Shown: positions 37,101 through 52,100, counted from the first letter of the stretch. The stretch is 64,000 nucleotides of DNA from Phoronis australis (GCA_002633005.1 NMRA01000309.1:1-64000); one strand, 5' to 3'. Numbers and translations: made by a program. The notes: generated from the letters alone by a model not told the origin.

Positions 37101-40100
37101 CAAAAATTTCCCTCAAGTGATTGAAAAATTCTTCTCAAACGACAGGACTGACATTCTAGTGGACCGTCAGATTTCATACGAGTGATGGGAGTGTGGATAC
37201 TGTCACTAGTCTATTTAACACAATATGGTTTTACATTACCGTTAAACCAACATTTAAAACAGCATTTAACCTGTGCTTTTGTCCAAAAACAAGCTTTGAT
37301 TTATGCAACTTACCATTATAAATTGGTCTTGTCTACTTCCTTACTCAGTTTAGCACTGACCTCTCGGCTATGGAAGAACTGATAGTTTATTTTTTCAAAT
37401 TTTCAAACCACTTGGTTTCAAGAAATTAAAAACCTGTCAGGGTTTTTGTTTTGAAGCCCTGGTATCACATAATGAACAATTTTAGATCAATTTCACAATG
37501 GTACGTGGCCTCAATCAAACTTGTTTTTTGATAAAGCACGGGCTTAATGCCACTTTAACACACGGATTTATTAAAAATAAAAGAGCATTCACCTCCTATT
37601 GAGTCCATTATGTTCCATATTTCAGAAATCCCTGCATGCGATCACGTGGTGCCCAGTGTATGGATTGCCCTGAATGTCTCTGTCGGTGCTTTCTCTGACA
37701 GCAGTACGTGCGGCATATCCAAGATAGCTAAGACGATGATCATCCCACTGGCAGACCTCGGTGTCCCCATATATTCACTGTCCACCTTCCAGAATGACTT
37801 TATACTGGTGAGTAGTTGGGTAATACCTACCCCAGAATGTATTGGTCACATGTCTCACAGGCATCGGTGCTTTGGAATCCTGGTGCTACATTTTGATGAC
37901 CAAGCATGCAATAAAAGACTCTGGCCCAAATATTCCAGGCTCCATAGTCAGAGTTTCAATTTATTGAACAATTTCGGGATATGATCTGATGATATTAATA
38001 ATAGTTGTATTTTACCGTACTGATTCAACGCCCATCCCGGGCTTATACCCACTCGCAATTTGCATGACCGAGAGTTATCAGAGATTTTTGAAGTTCAATA
38101 AACTGGTTTTCTTACAATATCACCTTGTTGAGGGACTGTCACATTTTTTCTAAAACAAATTCTAGTACTCAAATATATTGTACACGATACCTCATGGTGC
38201 TTGAGTATGAAGCAGCAAGTATTTTCAATACACACAGAGGCATATACCATTCAGAATTATAGATATGTAATGATATTGATATTCCTCATTGAAATGATAT
38301 TTAACAGACAGTGTTGTTATCTCCAAAAATGTAAAATAAATACACATGGATGTTAGCCATGAGATATGTTGTATAACTAGGCTATTTGTCTTAAGTTCAT
38401 CTAACTTGTAAGCAATCTTATATGTCACAAGTTCATGAAATCATGCAGAATTGGCAATAGTTCCAAGAGGAAATTTTTAACTATATTTTTTGTGAAAAAT
38501 GTGACTCACAATTCATATTTCTCGGAAAAGCCGTGGTTATGGAAACACAGCTTAACTGGGAACCTTGTAAGCTTTAACTTTGCCTTTGTCACTATTCTTT
38601 CAAACTGTTAGAAAGCTGACTTTCAATCTTCCAGTACATTGACAATCAATTTGCACTTGGACTGATTCACGTTGCTAACTTTTCTCGTTGACACACAGAT
38701 TCACCATTGAACAACTTGCGCTGGTGTCACTTGCCCCACCTTTTTATGCGCCCACATATTTATATGTGGGTGCATATTGCAGGCATCTGGGGCTTTAACT
38801 CCTAAATCCTTTGCAGGATTATAATGAGATTTTACAGATGTGTTCCTATGAACCTGACAACAGACAACCACGAGTTTCATACTGGTTCGACTACCGCTCT
38901 GCACCCTAGTGGCAATTTTGTTTTTTTACGTTTGCCTCTGGTTCGTTGGAGTTCCTTGATGGATTTGCATGAAATGTAACACATAGGTTTCTACTAATGA
39001 GAAAATGACGCCCTTCCGTTTTGGACAGATTTGACATATTCTGTGCCACCTGGTGGCCAATTAAGAAATTATGCTGGTAGCAGTTTTAGTTTTTTACATT
39101 ACTTTGCCCTTGTATCTTCCGAGTTCCTTGATGGATTTGCATGAAATTTAGCATACAGGTTTCTATTATAGAGACGATGACGCCTTTCAGTTTTGGGTTG
39201 GATTTGACATATTTTGCGCCATATAGACTAATAGAGTACATTGTTGACATCCGCCTTCCTATCCATCCAAGCTTCCAAAGTATCATTATTTAAATTGGCA
39301 GATGTTATGCAGATAAGAAGACCGCAGCGGACACTTATTGTAGGATGGGTTTGACTATTGTGGCAATGCCGAATGGTAATTTTTTTGCATCCATAGCTGC
39401 ATCTCCTTAACTCTTTGAAGTATTGCTGTGATGTATTCTGCACCATTGCTCTATCTTCAAAACCCTTGGATGTATGTTCATGAAATTTTGCAGATATGGG
39501 AAGGCATGAGCTAATTTTCTGTTGGATTGGACTTACCGCTGTAACCCCAAGTGGCCAGTTTTGCTTTCTCATATTTTGTTTTTTGACATCTGCCCTTCTA
39601 TCAGCTGAACCACACTATTGTAATTGGCATATATGTTCCTACTGGGAAGAGGACAGCTGTCGATGATTTTCACTTGGCTCTGACTACTTAATGGTGCCTC
39701 CTAGTAGTAGTTTTGTTTCTTTACATCCATGGCTACAGTGTTTCCTAAATCCTTTGCAAAATCTATGTTCAACGCGACAACAGATGATGACGACTTTCAC
39801 ACATATCCGACTACTGCTGTGTCTTCTTGTCAAAATTTGTTTTTTTGTTTCCCTCTGTGTCTGTGGAGTTTCTGGGTGAATTTTTATGAAATTTAGCAAA
39901 TAATTTTCTATTACGGAGGTAGATCAACGCTTTGCATTGCTCTTTTTATGTTATTTATCACTGTTGCCATGACTCCATAGAAATAAATTACAACCATCCG
40001 TAAAACTGCTGTGTTCATTGTGTCTTCACCATCATTAACCCTCAGCTTTTCAATTAGTTTTAGTTATGTAACTGTTCAAAGTACACGCATGTCATTATGT

Positions 40101-43100
40101 AGATGGCGGTAACACACGTCATTAAATACGTTTTCTAAAAATGTGGGTAGAAAATTCTAGTCAAGTGCTAAGTTTTATGCATATACTTTCTCACTTTGTT
40201 TAAATGCTAAATCCAAGAAATTTTCGGACCGACCTGAATACTGTTGTGCCCCTTAGAAGCAAATTTTAATGTGCAGTAACTCCTTATTAGGTTCTGGGCA
40301 GATAATACTAACAGAGTTGGCTTGGTGATTGTAGCTAATACAATGCCTGTATATGTTACTTTTCTCTGAGGTGTGATGTTCTTTCAACCTGTCTCAGAGG
40401 CGTCTCTGTGTGAGTCCTATATAGAATTCCTTACAGTTGTCGCAACTGAATGTCTGGACTTCAATACTGACCACAATCCCACCATCAAAACGATGGTAAA
40501 CCAAAGGATTCACCCCATCACTCATTGGATACACTGCTCATGACCTCAAATGCACCAGGGTGAACGTACCAGCTTACTGGTAGCATTTGAGTGCAAATCG
40601 CAGATAATCTTGCAACTGCTTAGATTTTTTAGAGTGGTGACTAGGCTTATTGGCGTTTGTGTAAAGCCAGGTTTATTGTATTAGCATTGATGGCGGGGTT
40701 TGTCTGTTAATTTTTATGCTGTCATCTTAGTCTGTCCGGTGTCTGCTGCTCTATCTCCAAAACCCTTTGATGCATGTTCATGAAATTTTGCAGATATTTG
40801 TTTTTTTTTCATGGATGGGACGGCATGAGTGAATTTTCGGATGGATCCGAGTACTGGTGTGCTCCCTAGTGGTATCTTTAGTTTTTTTACGTTTACCTCT
40901 GTATCTTCGGATATCCTCAAAGGATTTTCATAAAATTTGGCAGCGAGATGACGCTATCCTCCGATTTTCAGATGGATTCAAGGTATTTTGCGCCCCTTAC
41001 TGGCCACTGTTACTGTTTTCAAGTCAGATTTTTTGACGTCCACTCTTTTATCAACCAAACCTCTCTAAGGATGATTTTGAAAATTGGCATAATAATGTTC
41101 TTACTGTGAAGAGGGCAGCTGACGATTCTAAGGACTTTGACTACTGTGGCGCCTCCTAGTGGCAGTTTTGTTTGTTTTGTGCCCATGTGGCTGTATCTCG
41201 TAAACACTATGTAAGATCTTTATTAAATTTAGCAAGTGTATTTATATGAAGTTGACAACAGACGACGAGTTTCGTATTGTTTGGACTACCGATGTGTCCT
41301 CTAGTGGCAATTTCAGTTCTTTACGTATACATCTGTGTCTTCAAAGGTCGTCAACAGATTTCCATAAAATTTGGCAGATAGGCATCTGTTAGTGAAGTTA
41401 CGCTATCCTCTTGTATGTGAATGGTTTTGAGGTACCGTATTTTTTCGCCACATAGTGACCATTTTTACTGTTTTCTAGACGTTTCTTTTGGCGTCCGACC
41501 CTCTGTCAAACAACCACTCTAAAGATGGTTGTGAAAATTGGCATGTAATTTTTTACTGCGAAGAGGATTGCTGGACTACTGACAAGAGCATGACTGACAT
41601 GGATTTTCAGATGGGTCCAACTAATCTGGCGCCTCCTAGTGACATTTTTACATCTATGGCTGTATCTCCTAAACCCCTGGCTTGTAAGATGTTTTTGAAA
41701 TTTTGCAGATGTTAACTTGACAGCAGGTGGATGGATTTGGCTGTTGCTGTGTTTCCTAATGGCAGTTTTTTTATGTTTGCCTATATCTCTAGAGATCTTT
41801 GATGGATTTTCATAAAATTTAGCAAATAATGTGGCATGGGTTCAAAGGTATTCTGAACCACACCCCTAGAAGCACATCGTTTGCTGTGCAGTGGTGGGCA
41901 CATTTCAATGCTCTGCTTTGCTCTTGTTTATTATCATGTTTTAAGCATATGGCTAATTTCTGAAAGCTTTAAATCAAATTTCTCATTTACCAATTGCCTA
42001 AGCTGACACTGTAATTTATGCCCAGAAACTTTCAGCCGTAGATGTGACCCTCGACTTTAACAAAATGATGCTGAAAATCCCTTTTGAAATGCTGCTTACT
42101 GTATTTGCCGTGGTGGTAACTCCTTAAAGGAGCATGCCATCCAAAAAACAACCTAATTATTAGATTGAGTAGTTCTACTCCATAAGGGCACGTACGGTTG
42201 CGTTACCTGACGGCAGACGGAAGTGTTGAAATTATCCAATGAGGTAATTGGTTTCGCATGCAGTCTGTTCAGCAGTTCACAACACGGGTTACTGGTGTCA
42301 GCTTATTGCTTGAATTCATCGTTTAACTTCAATAAATCGTCAAACTTCAATGTAAAACCCTTAAAAATACACCAAGTTCTAATAAAAACGTGTTGTTTTA
42401 TTTCGCTGTTACGGATTTATTGGTGTTTGGAGTTACCGTAGCCTACAAAGTTCGGCAGGCTAATAAGGTCCGCAACAGGAGTTTGGGGTCTGTTCGGAGA
42501 TAAATTCTAAGTATTTTTCCATGTGATACAGACAGGAGAACCTAGATCTGTGCTGTTTAGACTTATTTTTTGAGCTCTAAACACACAAAACGATTGTTAT
42601 CCTGGCCAGTGGCTCCGAGCCCGATCAGGCTCGTCGCGGGCGGCGAGACTGACTCGGCCAGTCGCTCGGAAGCCGATCACACATCACGAACATAAACCAT
42701 CCAAAGTTGGAAACTAAACTTCCAGTCAAGAAATACTAGTGAGCCAAAGAAGTAAAGTGCACGTGATTATGTTGGTGAATTAGTCACGAAACTGCAAATC
42801 TACTTACTCGTCGGGGGTCGCGAAGTCAGGTTCTGCTTTGGCCACAGAACCGTCACGGTAGAAGTTTCACATTGACAATCATTATTTGAGTAATGTAAAT
42901 GTAAATAAAGATTCCCCTAACACCTGGCCGTGGGATAGAAATCGAGTTGTTTCAAAACAGTTTCTGTCAGCAAACACTGAATTAGCATGAGCTCACACGG
43001 CCTCGGTGTTCCGTCAATTAGTTTTATTACACACTCAGTGATTTATTCATTGCAGGCTTCTCAAAGTATTTACACTCACGAACACTCCAAAGGCATTCCA

Positions 43101-46100
43101 AATTGTATCTTATGAGATAGACATTGTTTCAGTTTCATATATGTATTGGTATCAGTGGTGGATTTAGAGGGGGGCCATTGGGGCCGTGGTCCCTCCTAAA
43201 ATTCTNTAATTCATTTTGAAACAGAACACTCAGTAATAAACGTCAACATGGCAACTCGCAATCCCGACTTAGACGATAGCTCATCCCAACGAAGACTTCG
43301 CAGGTGGATCGTTAGTTTCACAGGCTATCAGTTCGAACAGGAATACAGCAATGAAGAAATACTAGAGAGGTGCCGTGAACAAGCTCAGACAACGGAACGT
43401 TTGGATAGTTATTTGGTAAGCTGGCATTCGTCAGGCACTGTCCCCTGACGACTGCAGGCCACAGACACGGAGATGTTTCACAGCCTCATACTTGCTATTT
43501 ACAGTGTACTTTTAATTCTTCACTACCGCGAGCCACTTCCTAAGCATTTCGGACTCTCGAGGAAGTCGAAAAAAAACGATATACCCGCTTTCCTCGCAGC
43601 TGCATAGTTCGGACAAGCGGGAACGATGCACCGCAACATAGCGGCATTAACTCTGCAAATGAACCACTGACGTCGCTTCGTCATTTCTCACCTTCCTCAC
43701 AGGTTAACGTGACACCTCTCGGCAAGGTGAGGGTGACCGTATAACAGGCGATGTGGATATACACCGATTAAGACTGCAAAAAAGACTAATTAAATCGGGT
43801 GGCATTCTCCTTTAAAACTAGAATAAATGCATTTGATTCAATAATATGCAAACCTGAAATCAATGTTGTTATTAAATGCAGATGTTCAGTACTGTTATAC
43901 AAATTTTTGGATAGCCCAAATATGGCTTTTAGAGAATGACCATCTTGGTGATTTTTCAGCAAAAGCAACAAGCTCTCTCAGGAGATAGATTTGGTTAATA
44001 GCCACTGTTTCACGAGAGATATTTATCACGGTATCAGTCACACTGTCTGCGCATGCCTGTCTAAACAGTGACATATGTCCAAACCACATGGAATGCCAGC
44101 GGATCACCCGTATATACACTATTGCGCAAGCGCTTTGAAAGATGATCTCTTTCCGCCCTGCCCCAGTTGTTTTTGACGGGATCGTATAGTTGAAACTGTA
44201 TCAACTGATCGAGTGCTACTCGCTCTACCTCTCAAACCGGTGTCAAAAATGGCCGCTGCAGTGTCAGCTTGCTGGGTGCCAGTCGTGTTTTCACACACAC
44301 TTGCACCTGATCAGCTGTTACAGTTGGTAGTTGTTCCGTGACACCTGTCAATGCAACTAATGATGGAATGAGCAGCCAGAAAATAAAAACCATAACGTTT
44401 ACACCAGGGTACACCCCAGAAATTAGATTTTATTACACAACCGACCAGTTGCTAATTCTGATCTCCTGTGTATTATGTTGAACCAGACCATAGTGTTATC
44501 TTCACTACAAGGCAGGTGCAAAGCTGCAAATTAGAGTTCGACTTGATACATTCTATTTGTGAAGTTGTTGCTTCATACCTGATGCAATGTCTTGAGGACA
44601 TACCTAGAGTGCATCAAAATTTACTTATTGTTTACTTATCTTTCCTGTCATCTTTTTTGTTCTGTTTATGGTTCTGTGTCTCATCTTTTTTAGCAGGGCC
44701 TTCAATCCCTCAACTTCTGGTGCCAATTATCAGCCCTATTTGGGTCTGAAAGATATTGCCAAATCGTGCATAAGTCCCCATGTCAGGCCCAAAAATTCCT
44801 TTGGGTTATTAAAAAATCTCTAGGTTAGAACCTTTTTAACTCAAACTATTTCAAACAGCACAAAACATTACTTTTGGGTTCTTGGGACAGAGCTAGTGAG
44901 GGGTGGCGAAGGGGGTGGGGGTGCTATTGGCGGTGGCCGAGAGGAGGATAATTTTCAACTCGTCTGAAAAATTATGTTCTAAGACGGCACAGGCTCTTCC
45001 CCGTCGGGCGCTGTTTATGGTCATGAAGACTCCAATCGCTGTTAAGAACTTTCCATTAAAACCTAATCACCATGATTTGTCCTTGATCTCATGGGATATA
45101 ATTAGATAAGCCTTGTTTCACCAAGTCCTTTCTCATTAATTAAGTATGATGGGTTCATTATCTGTAGATTTAGTGTTACAAATTAGATTTTGACCTCTGT
45201 GTGTTTTGGAATTTACAGTTTCATCACTATTTGTATGCTGTGGATGAAACTGACTGCAGTCGGGTACTTCAGAAAGGATCCACGCAAATTTATAGCTGCA
45301 TTTCGCGCTGTTGTGTTGCCTGATAATGAAAATCGAGTCAGGCCTTTCGATCTCATGAAATTGGTCTCGTGATACTTCTTACCTTGACAGGATTCCGTTT
45401 CCGTTACCAGCTTAAGTTGCAAGCAATACATACATGTGCCACTTTTGAATTCCTTATTTCAGAGTTGGCCAACCTCAGGGCAGTAAATTGTGAGTCGCTG
45501 ATGGTTTGGATGTTCCACTTGATACATGTAACTGAAATAGAATGCTGTCACTGTAAGGGATATTGTCAGACCAGTTTCATGGGAGTAAATTTAACTTTTT
45601 ACTTTTAGCCAGCCAAATATTGCGAAATGCCCTAGCTCAATTTTCATTTTTAGCTATCTAAAAAGGGGACTTTTAACATTTTTTAAGGCTTTTGTGGCCA
45701 GTTGCATGAAACAGTCCCAAATAGGGACTCAACTAAACTCCCTAAATCTTTTTTGTATTTGTTTTGTTCTTTAGGCACAGGTGTAATATTTTTTCTATAA
45801 TTTTATCTTAGTTATGAGCTCTTCTTTAACTAATAAATTTTCTAATTAAGTATAACTAAAAACTGGGCCCTTAATTTGATCAAAATAGTTAGGGAATTAG
45901 TCCTTAAATTGGGGGCGTTGCATGAAAAGATCCCTACTTATTTTCAATAATATTGAGAATTCAATCTAGAGTTCACTCTCGATATGTATCAAAGCCAAAA
46001 ATTGGCATAGCAACAATACTCAAACAGCATGAGATAGGACAATCAGATGAGTGTTTTACAAGCCTGCAAATACGCAGTAGATTTAGGGAGCTTAGCTGAG

Positions 46101-49100
46101 TCCCCGTTTGGAACTGTTTCATGCAACCGCTCACTGGTTACATTGTGTACAACTGAACAGTGACATCTGAATATTAGTTCAAAGCATGAATGTAAGAATG
46201 AGATGTGCGTGCCGTGTAATAGTAAAATGATGAAAATGTGCCATTTTTAAGTAATTTTTTTTTTAATTAAAATGTTGTAATGACTGCCATGTGTTTTCAC
46301 ATTGGTGGAATAATTTATTATTTGTTTTCGTGGTTTTGTTTCAGGTGAAAGAAGAAGATTTAGACAAGGCGTTGAGGTGTCTTGCTAACTTTTATAAAAT
46401 ATTCAAGGAAACAAAGACAGAAAATGTACCACTCGATGTGGAACCGTTCCAACTGATCACAGGTAGCATTGAGATTCAGATCCTAACGACATCAATTTAT
46501 TTAATATCTATGGCTGTGGTAATTTATTCCTTTTTACATGGCAAGTCATACTGCGCTTCGGAAGCATTTGTCCATAGTCTAGCATTTTTGTTTTTTGAGT
46601 TTTGAAAACAGATTGCCCAGTTACAAATAATAAAAAATAATTATATGTTTTATTGACAGGTGTTGGTTTTGGGTCAAATAAGCAGTGGAATTTCCAGCAC
46701 AATTGCTGCTAACATTCTGTATTTACATGCATACACCAGTCCAGTGTTTGGATGAAGTTCAATTCTTCATCATCAAGGAGTATGTCAAACCATAACAAAC
46801 AGGGTCACAAGTTACAAAATCAACTGAACCAAAAATCACTTGTAAAGCAATCACATGCCAAGGTCAAACCTATCCCCAAAGGTTGACCTCAACAGACCCC
46901 ATGTTGCCATTCATTGAAGCCCTAGCATTTAGATGAACAATGGCAAGGCTCTCTATAATTTCACCAGTCTGAATCATCAATGTGAAGAATTGTAGGATTA
47001 GCATAATCTATTACAAAACCTGTTACCATAGAATGAATATAGAGGGCACTGTTATAACTTTTAGAATGTTCTTTTGTTCTTTGACCTAATCTCCTAGTTG
47101 TCATACCAACATGAAACTCACCAAACTTTTAGTTAAACTTGTATACCACATCATTGTCTGATAGTGGATGGTCTCCTGACATCAAAATTTCTGTCCTGGC
47201 ATGATAAATTTTCGGTCGTGGTGTGATAAATTTTCATTCCTAGCGTGTTAAATTTTGGTGCTGACATGATAAATTATAGGTCCTCGCTTGTTAAATTCTA
47301 ATTTTGATTTGTTTTATTTTTGATCCAGCAGAGATTTAATTCTTGAGTGGAAAATATGTGTCCTGGATTTTTTCCACTTTGGCTTTCCATTGTTGTTCAA
47401 ACTCAATTGGCCTTTTGAAATTGTCACGCAAGGCCAGTGAAAGCTGTTCTTTGTGAACCCTTGTGTATGTCCTACAACTGTTCCAGTTGGAGTATGTAGC
47501 TGAAAACAGCTTAACAAAGGGTTTGTGGTCCTGTCTCAGAAGATAATTGTTTTCTTACCCCCTATGAATTCTGAATAGCGGACCCAGAATGGAATGCCTT
47601 CTGAGGATCCATGAGATCTTGTATATCTGTTATAGGGAAGTCTCCTCGTCCTATCACACACCAGTTTACATCTCCCAAGAACAGATTCTATCTGTCTAGC
47701 TACAACTATGGCGATCTTTCAAAAATTGCTCTTCCATTGATTCAAGCAATGTTCTACTCAAGCAGGTAAGTTGCTAGTCGCCAGTTTAATTCCTGGCAAT
47801 TGTTTGTCTTTGAATGAATGTTATTAGCATACATCAGTAATTATGTCAACTCATGGCTTAACCTCAGACACAGTTAAGGAAATCCATAAGCTGGTTCCCC
47901 ACTGCTAAAACCGGAGTAAAGAACCAGAGTCTAATATTTCATGAGATAAGCAACCAAAGTAACTTGCCAGTGTTCCCACTGGACCGGAATAACAGCCACA
48001 GCAGTAAGTATCTAAGGTTAAACGGATTAATGCTACAGATTCCCTGAAGAAAATCGTCTGTCATTTATACCGAAGTTTACTGTCACAGATAAAATTGAAT
48101 GAACGACGTATGACATATGTCGCATGGTACACACTAAGTTGTATTACTACTTTTTGTACTGTCTTGTTTTTCAAACCTTTCACTCGCAATTTCATGTTGA
48201 CAGGAGTAAAGGCCATCGGCTGTGGTAGTCATGGCCAGGGACATTCTGTTGTCGGCGTCTTCTGCAATGCTCTAAGAATGATCGTGTTGTTGAACTTTAC
48301 ACTTACCATGTCTAAAATCTACTATAACCTTGCAATACTACGCAAAAATTTATTCTTCAAACTGAAAAATTTTTCTTGCAATTTTAAGAGCCAAATCCAT
48401 GCCTTGTTCACTTCCGAAATAACAGGTGGTCTACTTTTTCCATATACGACGTGTCATTCAGTGCTAAGCAAGCAAATGTTGGAATCACGTGACAATTTTT
48501 GGCTGACCTATTTTTTGAAGCAGTGCTAAAGGATTAAACTCGAATCACCCAATAATGGAATTCCACATTAAGTCGGAAGTATTTTTGGGCTTTTTATTTT
48601 ATGTAGAGATAGTTATTGAATACGTATTCAACATTAGACACTAGATTTTTGTGAAATTTGCACTGTCATTAATACATCATTCGGCCTAGGCACACAACGC
48701 CTCATGGAATTTTTTTGACAAGATGTTTTTACTCATTGGAATTGCGAAAATTCGAGCACCACGAACAAGTAGACGAAACAAGCGCTAAAATTTAGCTAGT
48801 TTGCATTTTCAACGACTGTGATGACATTTGTATAGCAGGTGAAGTCCATTTATTACTTGTTTATTTATTTAAGACTGGGTGACCACTTCAGTGAATACAC
48901 TGATTTTCATGTGGCCCAGTCGGAAATAATTACACGAAGTAAAATACAGAGAGCTCTGTACAATTAGATTGAAAAGATTAATGAATAAAATAAATTAGTT
49001 ATAAAAATTAGTTAACATGTACAATTAGATGGAGAAATAAGATAAAATAGAATAAAATAATGATGAGCTCAGGACCACAGTCCCAAACCGTGCACAAAGT

Positions 49101-52100
49101 CCCAGTATTTCTGTTTGAAGACATGGACATTGGGCGCGTTCGTGACAGCAGTCCCCAGCCTGTTTGTACATGTAAGCGATAGCACCTCTGTAGGCAAAAG
49201 TTCTTTTGCCGCAGTTGGTTTTAGGTTTATTTGGCACCAGGCAGCCAGAAACACTCGCTCTAGTATCAGTAGTAATTGTGAGAATCTCTGAGTGCTTTGA
49301 ATTTGATTTTTGAACTTTAGAGGTTATTTTCAACTTGTATTTTCTCTTATTTCAAATTGTGGACTTAGCTACTCGAATAAACATGTCGACTAGAGAGTGT
49401 TGATTTAGCTTAATCGTTCACTTGGCAACTAGACTTCGTGTCAGTGTATATTTTGCCGGTTCTAAACCGGAGCAGTTAAAAAATTCCGCTAAACCGAAAC
49501 ACTGGTGCTGATATCTTTTTAATGTATTGTACCTAACTCACAGAATTAACGGAATAGAAGAACTGACAAGTCACATAATTCTAACGTGATCCGAAGACTG
49601 AGACTGAATGGAAACTAATGGTGATGAACTGAACCATGCTCACGCTAACGCTCGTCATACCAAGGCCAACATTTTACTGCAGTGGTCATATTTATTCCGG
49701 TGGATTAAGTGTTCCTACTGACTTACGCCACTAGCCAAAATTGATTACCATCTTCTGAATGGGGGTAACTTTAGTGCCGTAGTAAAGTTAGTCAGATTGT
49801 AGGAGACCTTTCCCACATAAGTTAGGTTGCTTGTGGTCAATAAAGAATGTTAGGCCGAGGTGATAACGGCTCGATGCAAAAGCAGCTATAGTCACATTCC
49901 ATTTAATGATCACATAAAATTAGGAATTAAGTGTATTAAAGATTTGTATTGGGTGAAAAAGCAGTTGTGTTCGATATAACAATTACTAATAATAATGTTG
50001 ATGGTGACAAAGATAATCCCAAATCATTGCAAGTTTGTTTTGTTTAACTTCCAAATTGCAGAATTCATGCTACTGTAGACAGTGCAATGACTGTAACAAA
50101 GAGGTACATTGACAAATCATGCTACTGTAGACAGTGCAATGACTGTAACAAAGAGGTACATTGACAAATCATGCTACTGTAGACAGTGCAATGACTGTAA
50201 CAAAGAGGTACATTGGCAAATCATGGGCTGGCTCCAAGTTACTCTTGCCACCTTGAGCTCAGTCTTAACGTGTGTGTGTGTGTGTGCGTGCGTGTGTGTG
50301 TGCGTGCGTATCCGTAATTCGAATTTTTTTGGCTCTTACATAGAAATTTTTTCATATTCTCCATGCAACTAATTATGAAGAATAATTGAATCTCACGTTA
50401 GCATAAACACAACGTTTCTGAGAATATACTTATAACTGCTAGTTATTAGGATAATTTCTATGGATTATTTCTAGACTGTGGGAGCATAAGGCCAAGTTAG
50501 GTCATTGTTCATGAAACGGTCCCTGGACTGGGTGTTGCCGTGTTGGTCAGTGCGTTTGTCTGGAAATGATATACAGTTGGAGGGTGTTACAGGTGACCCT
50601 GGAAGTTTTCCAAAACATCTGTTGTAACTGAAATCCATTGAACCAAAATCAAACAGTTGGCAAACAGGAATGACCAGCATAGACTGCGGTCAATAGTTGG
50701 TAGGACTTTGTATTTGTTCAATGGAAATGAATGCGCAACCATGATGTGGGCCATTTACGTCACTTTCTATTGGGCTGTGGGTAGTCAATGTAAGCTAAGA
50801 GAATAATGACTGTTTATTTAAATGCAAAAATGTCTAAATAGTTTGAAAAGTACCAGGGATCTGTAGCTTTTCTAAATATAAGATCAAAAACGGTTTATGT
50901 TCCCCTTTAATCTGGAAATGATAATAAGGGTTTTCAGGTACTAACATGCGCTTGCTGGTCTTAAAAGATGGCCGTGTTACAGGACTTGTGAATTGTGTGT
51001 CCTTTAAATACTGGATTTGTTATTAGTTGGGTTATGAATAACACTTATAGGTAGGCCACCTTGTTTTGGAATACATCATAATTTATGTTCTCAGAAAGGA
51101 GTAAAGCAGTACAGTTATAATGCTCCTGTTAATCTTAAAACAAAATTTCGCTGCAGTGAAATTTTTGTCATTAAAGTATTGTAAATCATTCCCTCCTCAT
51201 GATATTCCCTCCTCATGATATCATTATCAGTGTTAACTTGTGTACGGGTATGTGATATACCAATATCATCTCTTCACTTAATGTTAGAGTTTGTTTTGTA
51301 ATAACATTGCCAGATAATGAGATAATGTATCAGTCAAAAGCAACCAGTCCTGTTTACTGCGGCCAAAGACCAAACAGAGATGAGACAATTACTAATATGG
51401 TTGATAACATAACAGTCGCTTACTTATAACTTGTCTTTTTTATTTGTTGAGCATGTTACCACAGTCTACGTCTGTATCTTGCACGTCAAAATCTCAGTGC
51501 TTCATTGGTAAATTTAGAGGTGGCACTTAGGTGTTTGGCGGTGGTTACATTAATTTGTTTTATTTCAAAGTTGCTGGGCCAAAGTTTGATGAATAAGACG
51601 ACTAAAATTCAAAATAAACTGTATGGTTTTGTATCTCTCACATCAAAATTAATCCTGGGCCCGGTCTCCAATCTTTTTACTCGAAATGGAACTCGAAATT
51701 AGGTTTGGCATTTTCTACTCTACTTTTGGGCGAACTCAAGATAAGTGTTTATTATTCTATGCTCGAGTACACAATAACTTACGTAGATAATTTGTTGCCC
51801 TTAGTTCACGGTCTGTAAACCCAATATTAAAGCAATAAGTTCGAGTTTGAACTCGAAATTTCGAGTTTTTACTCGAGTTTGTAGAACAAATATAAGGGTA
51901 TTCAAGGGCAAACTTGAACTAGAAACTCCTATGCATAAACTATAATGTATTCAAGCACCGTCTGATAACCAATTATCTTAAGTTCGCTCAAAAGGAGCAG
52001 AGAAATTGCCAAAAATAATTTCGAGTTCGTTTCGAGTACAAAGATTAGAGACCGGGCCCTGGTCTTTGATCCGGCTGCAAAAAAATACCCAAGGCCATGT

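Noticed and set aside
43248-43448. 66-codon frame MATRNPDLDDSSS...
   Set aside because: Charged and protein-like, but it lies inside the TTAA element, has no recognised domain and no clear splice continuation. Kept only as a note in the element entry.
48095-48529. 144-codon plus-strand open frame
   Set aside because: Phe/Cys/Thr-rich translation without recognisable motif. It is between CASTOR exons 5 and 6, and the splice phases join correctly without it.
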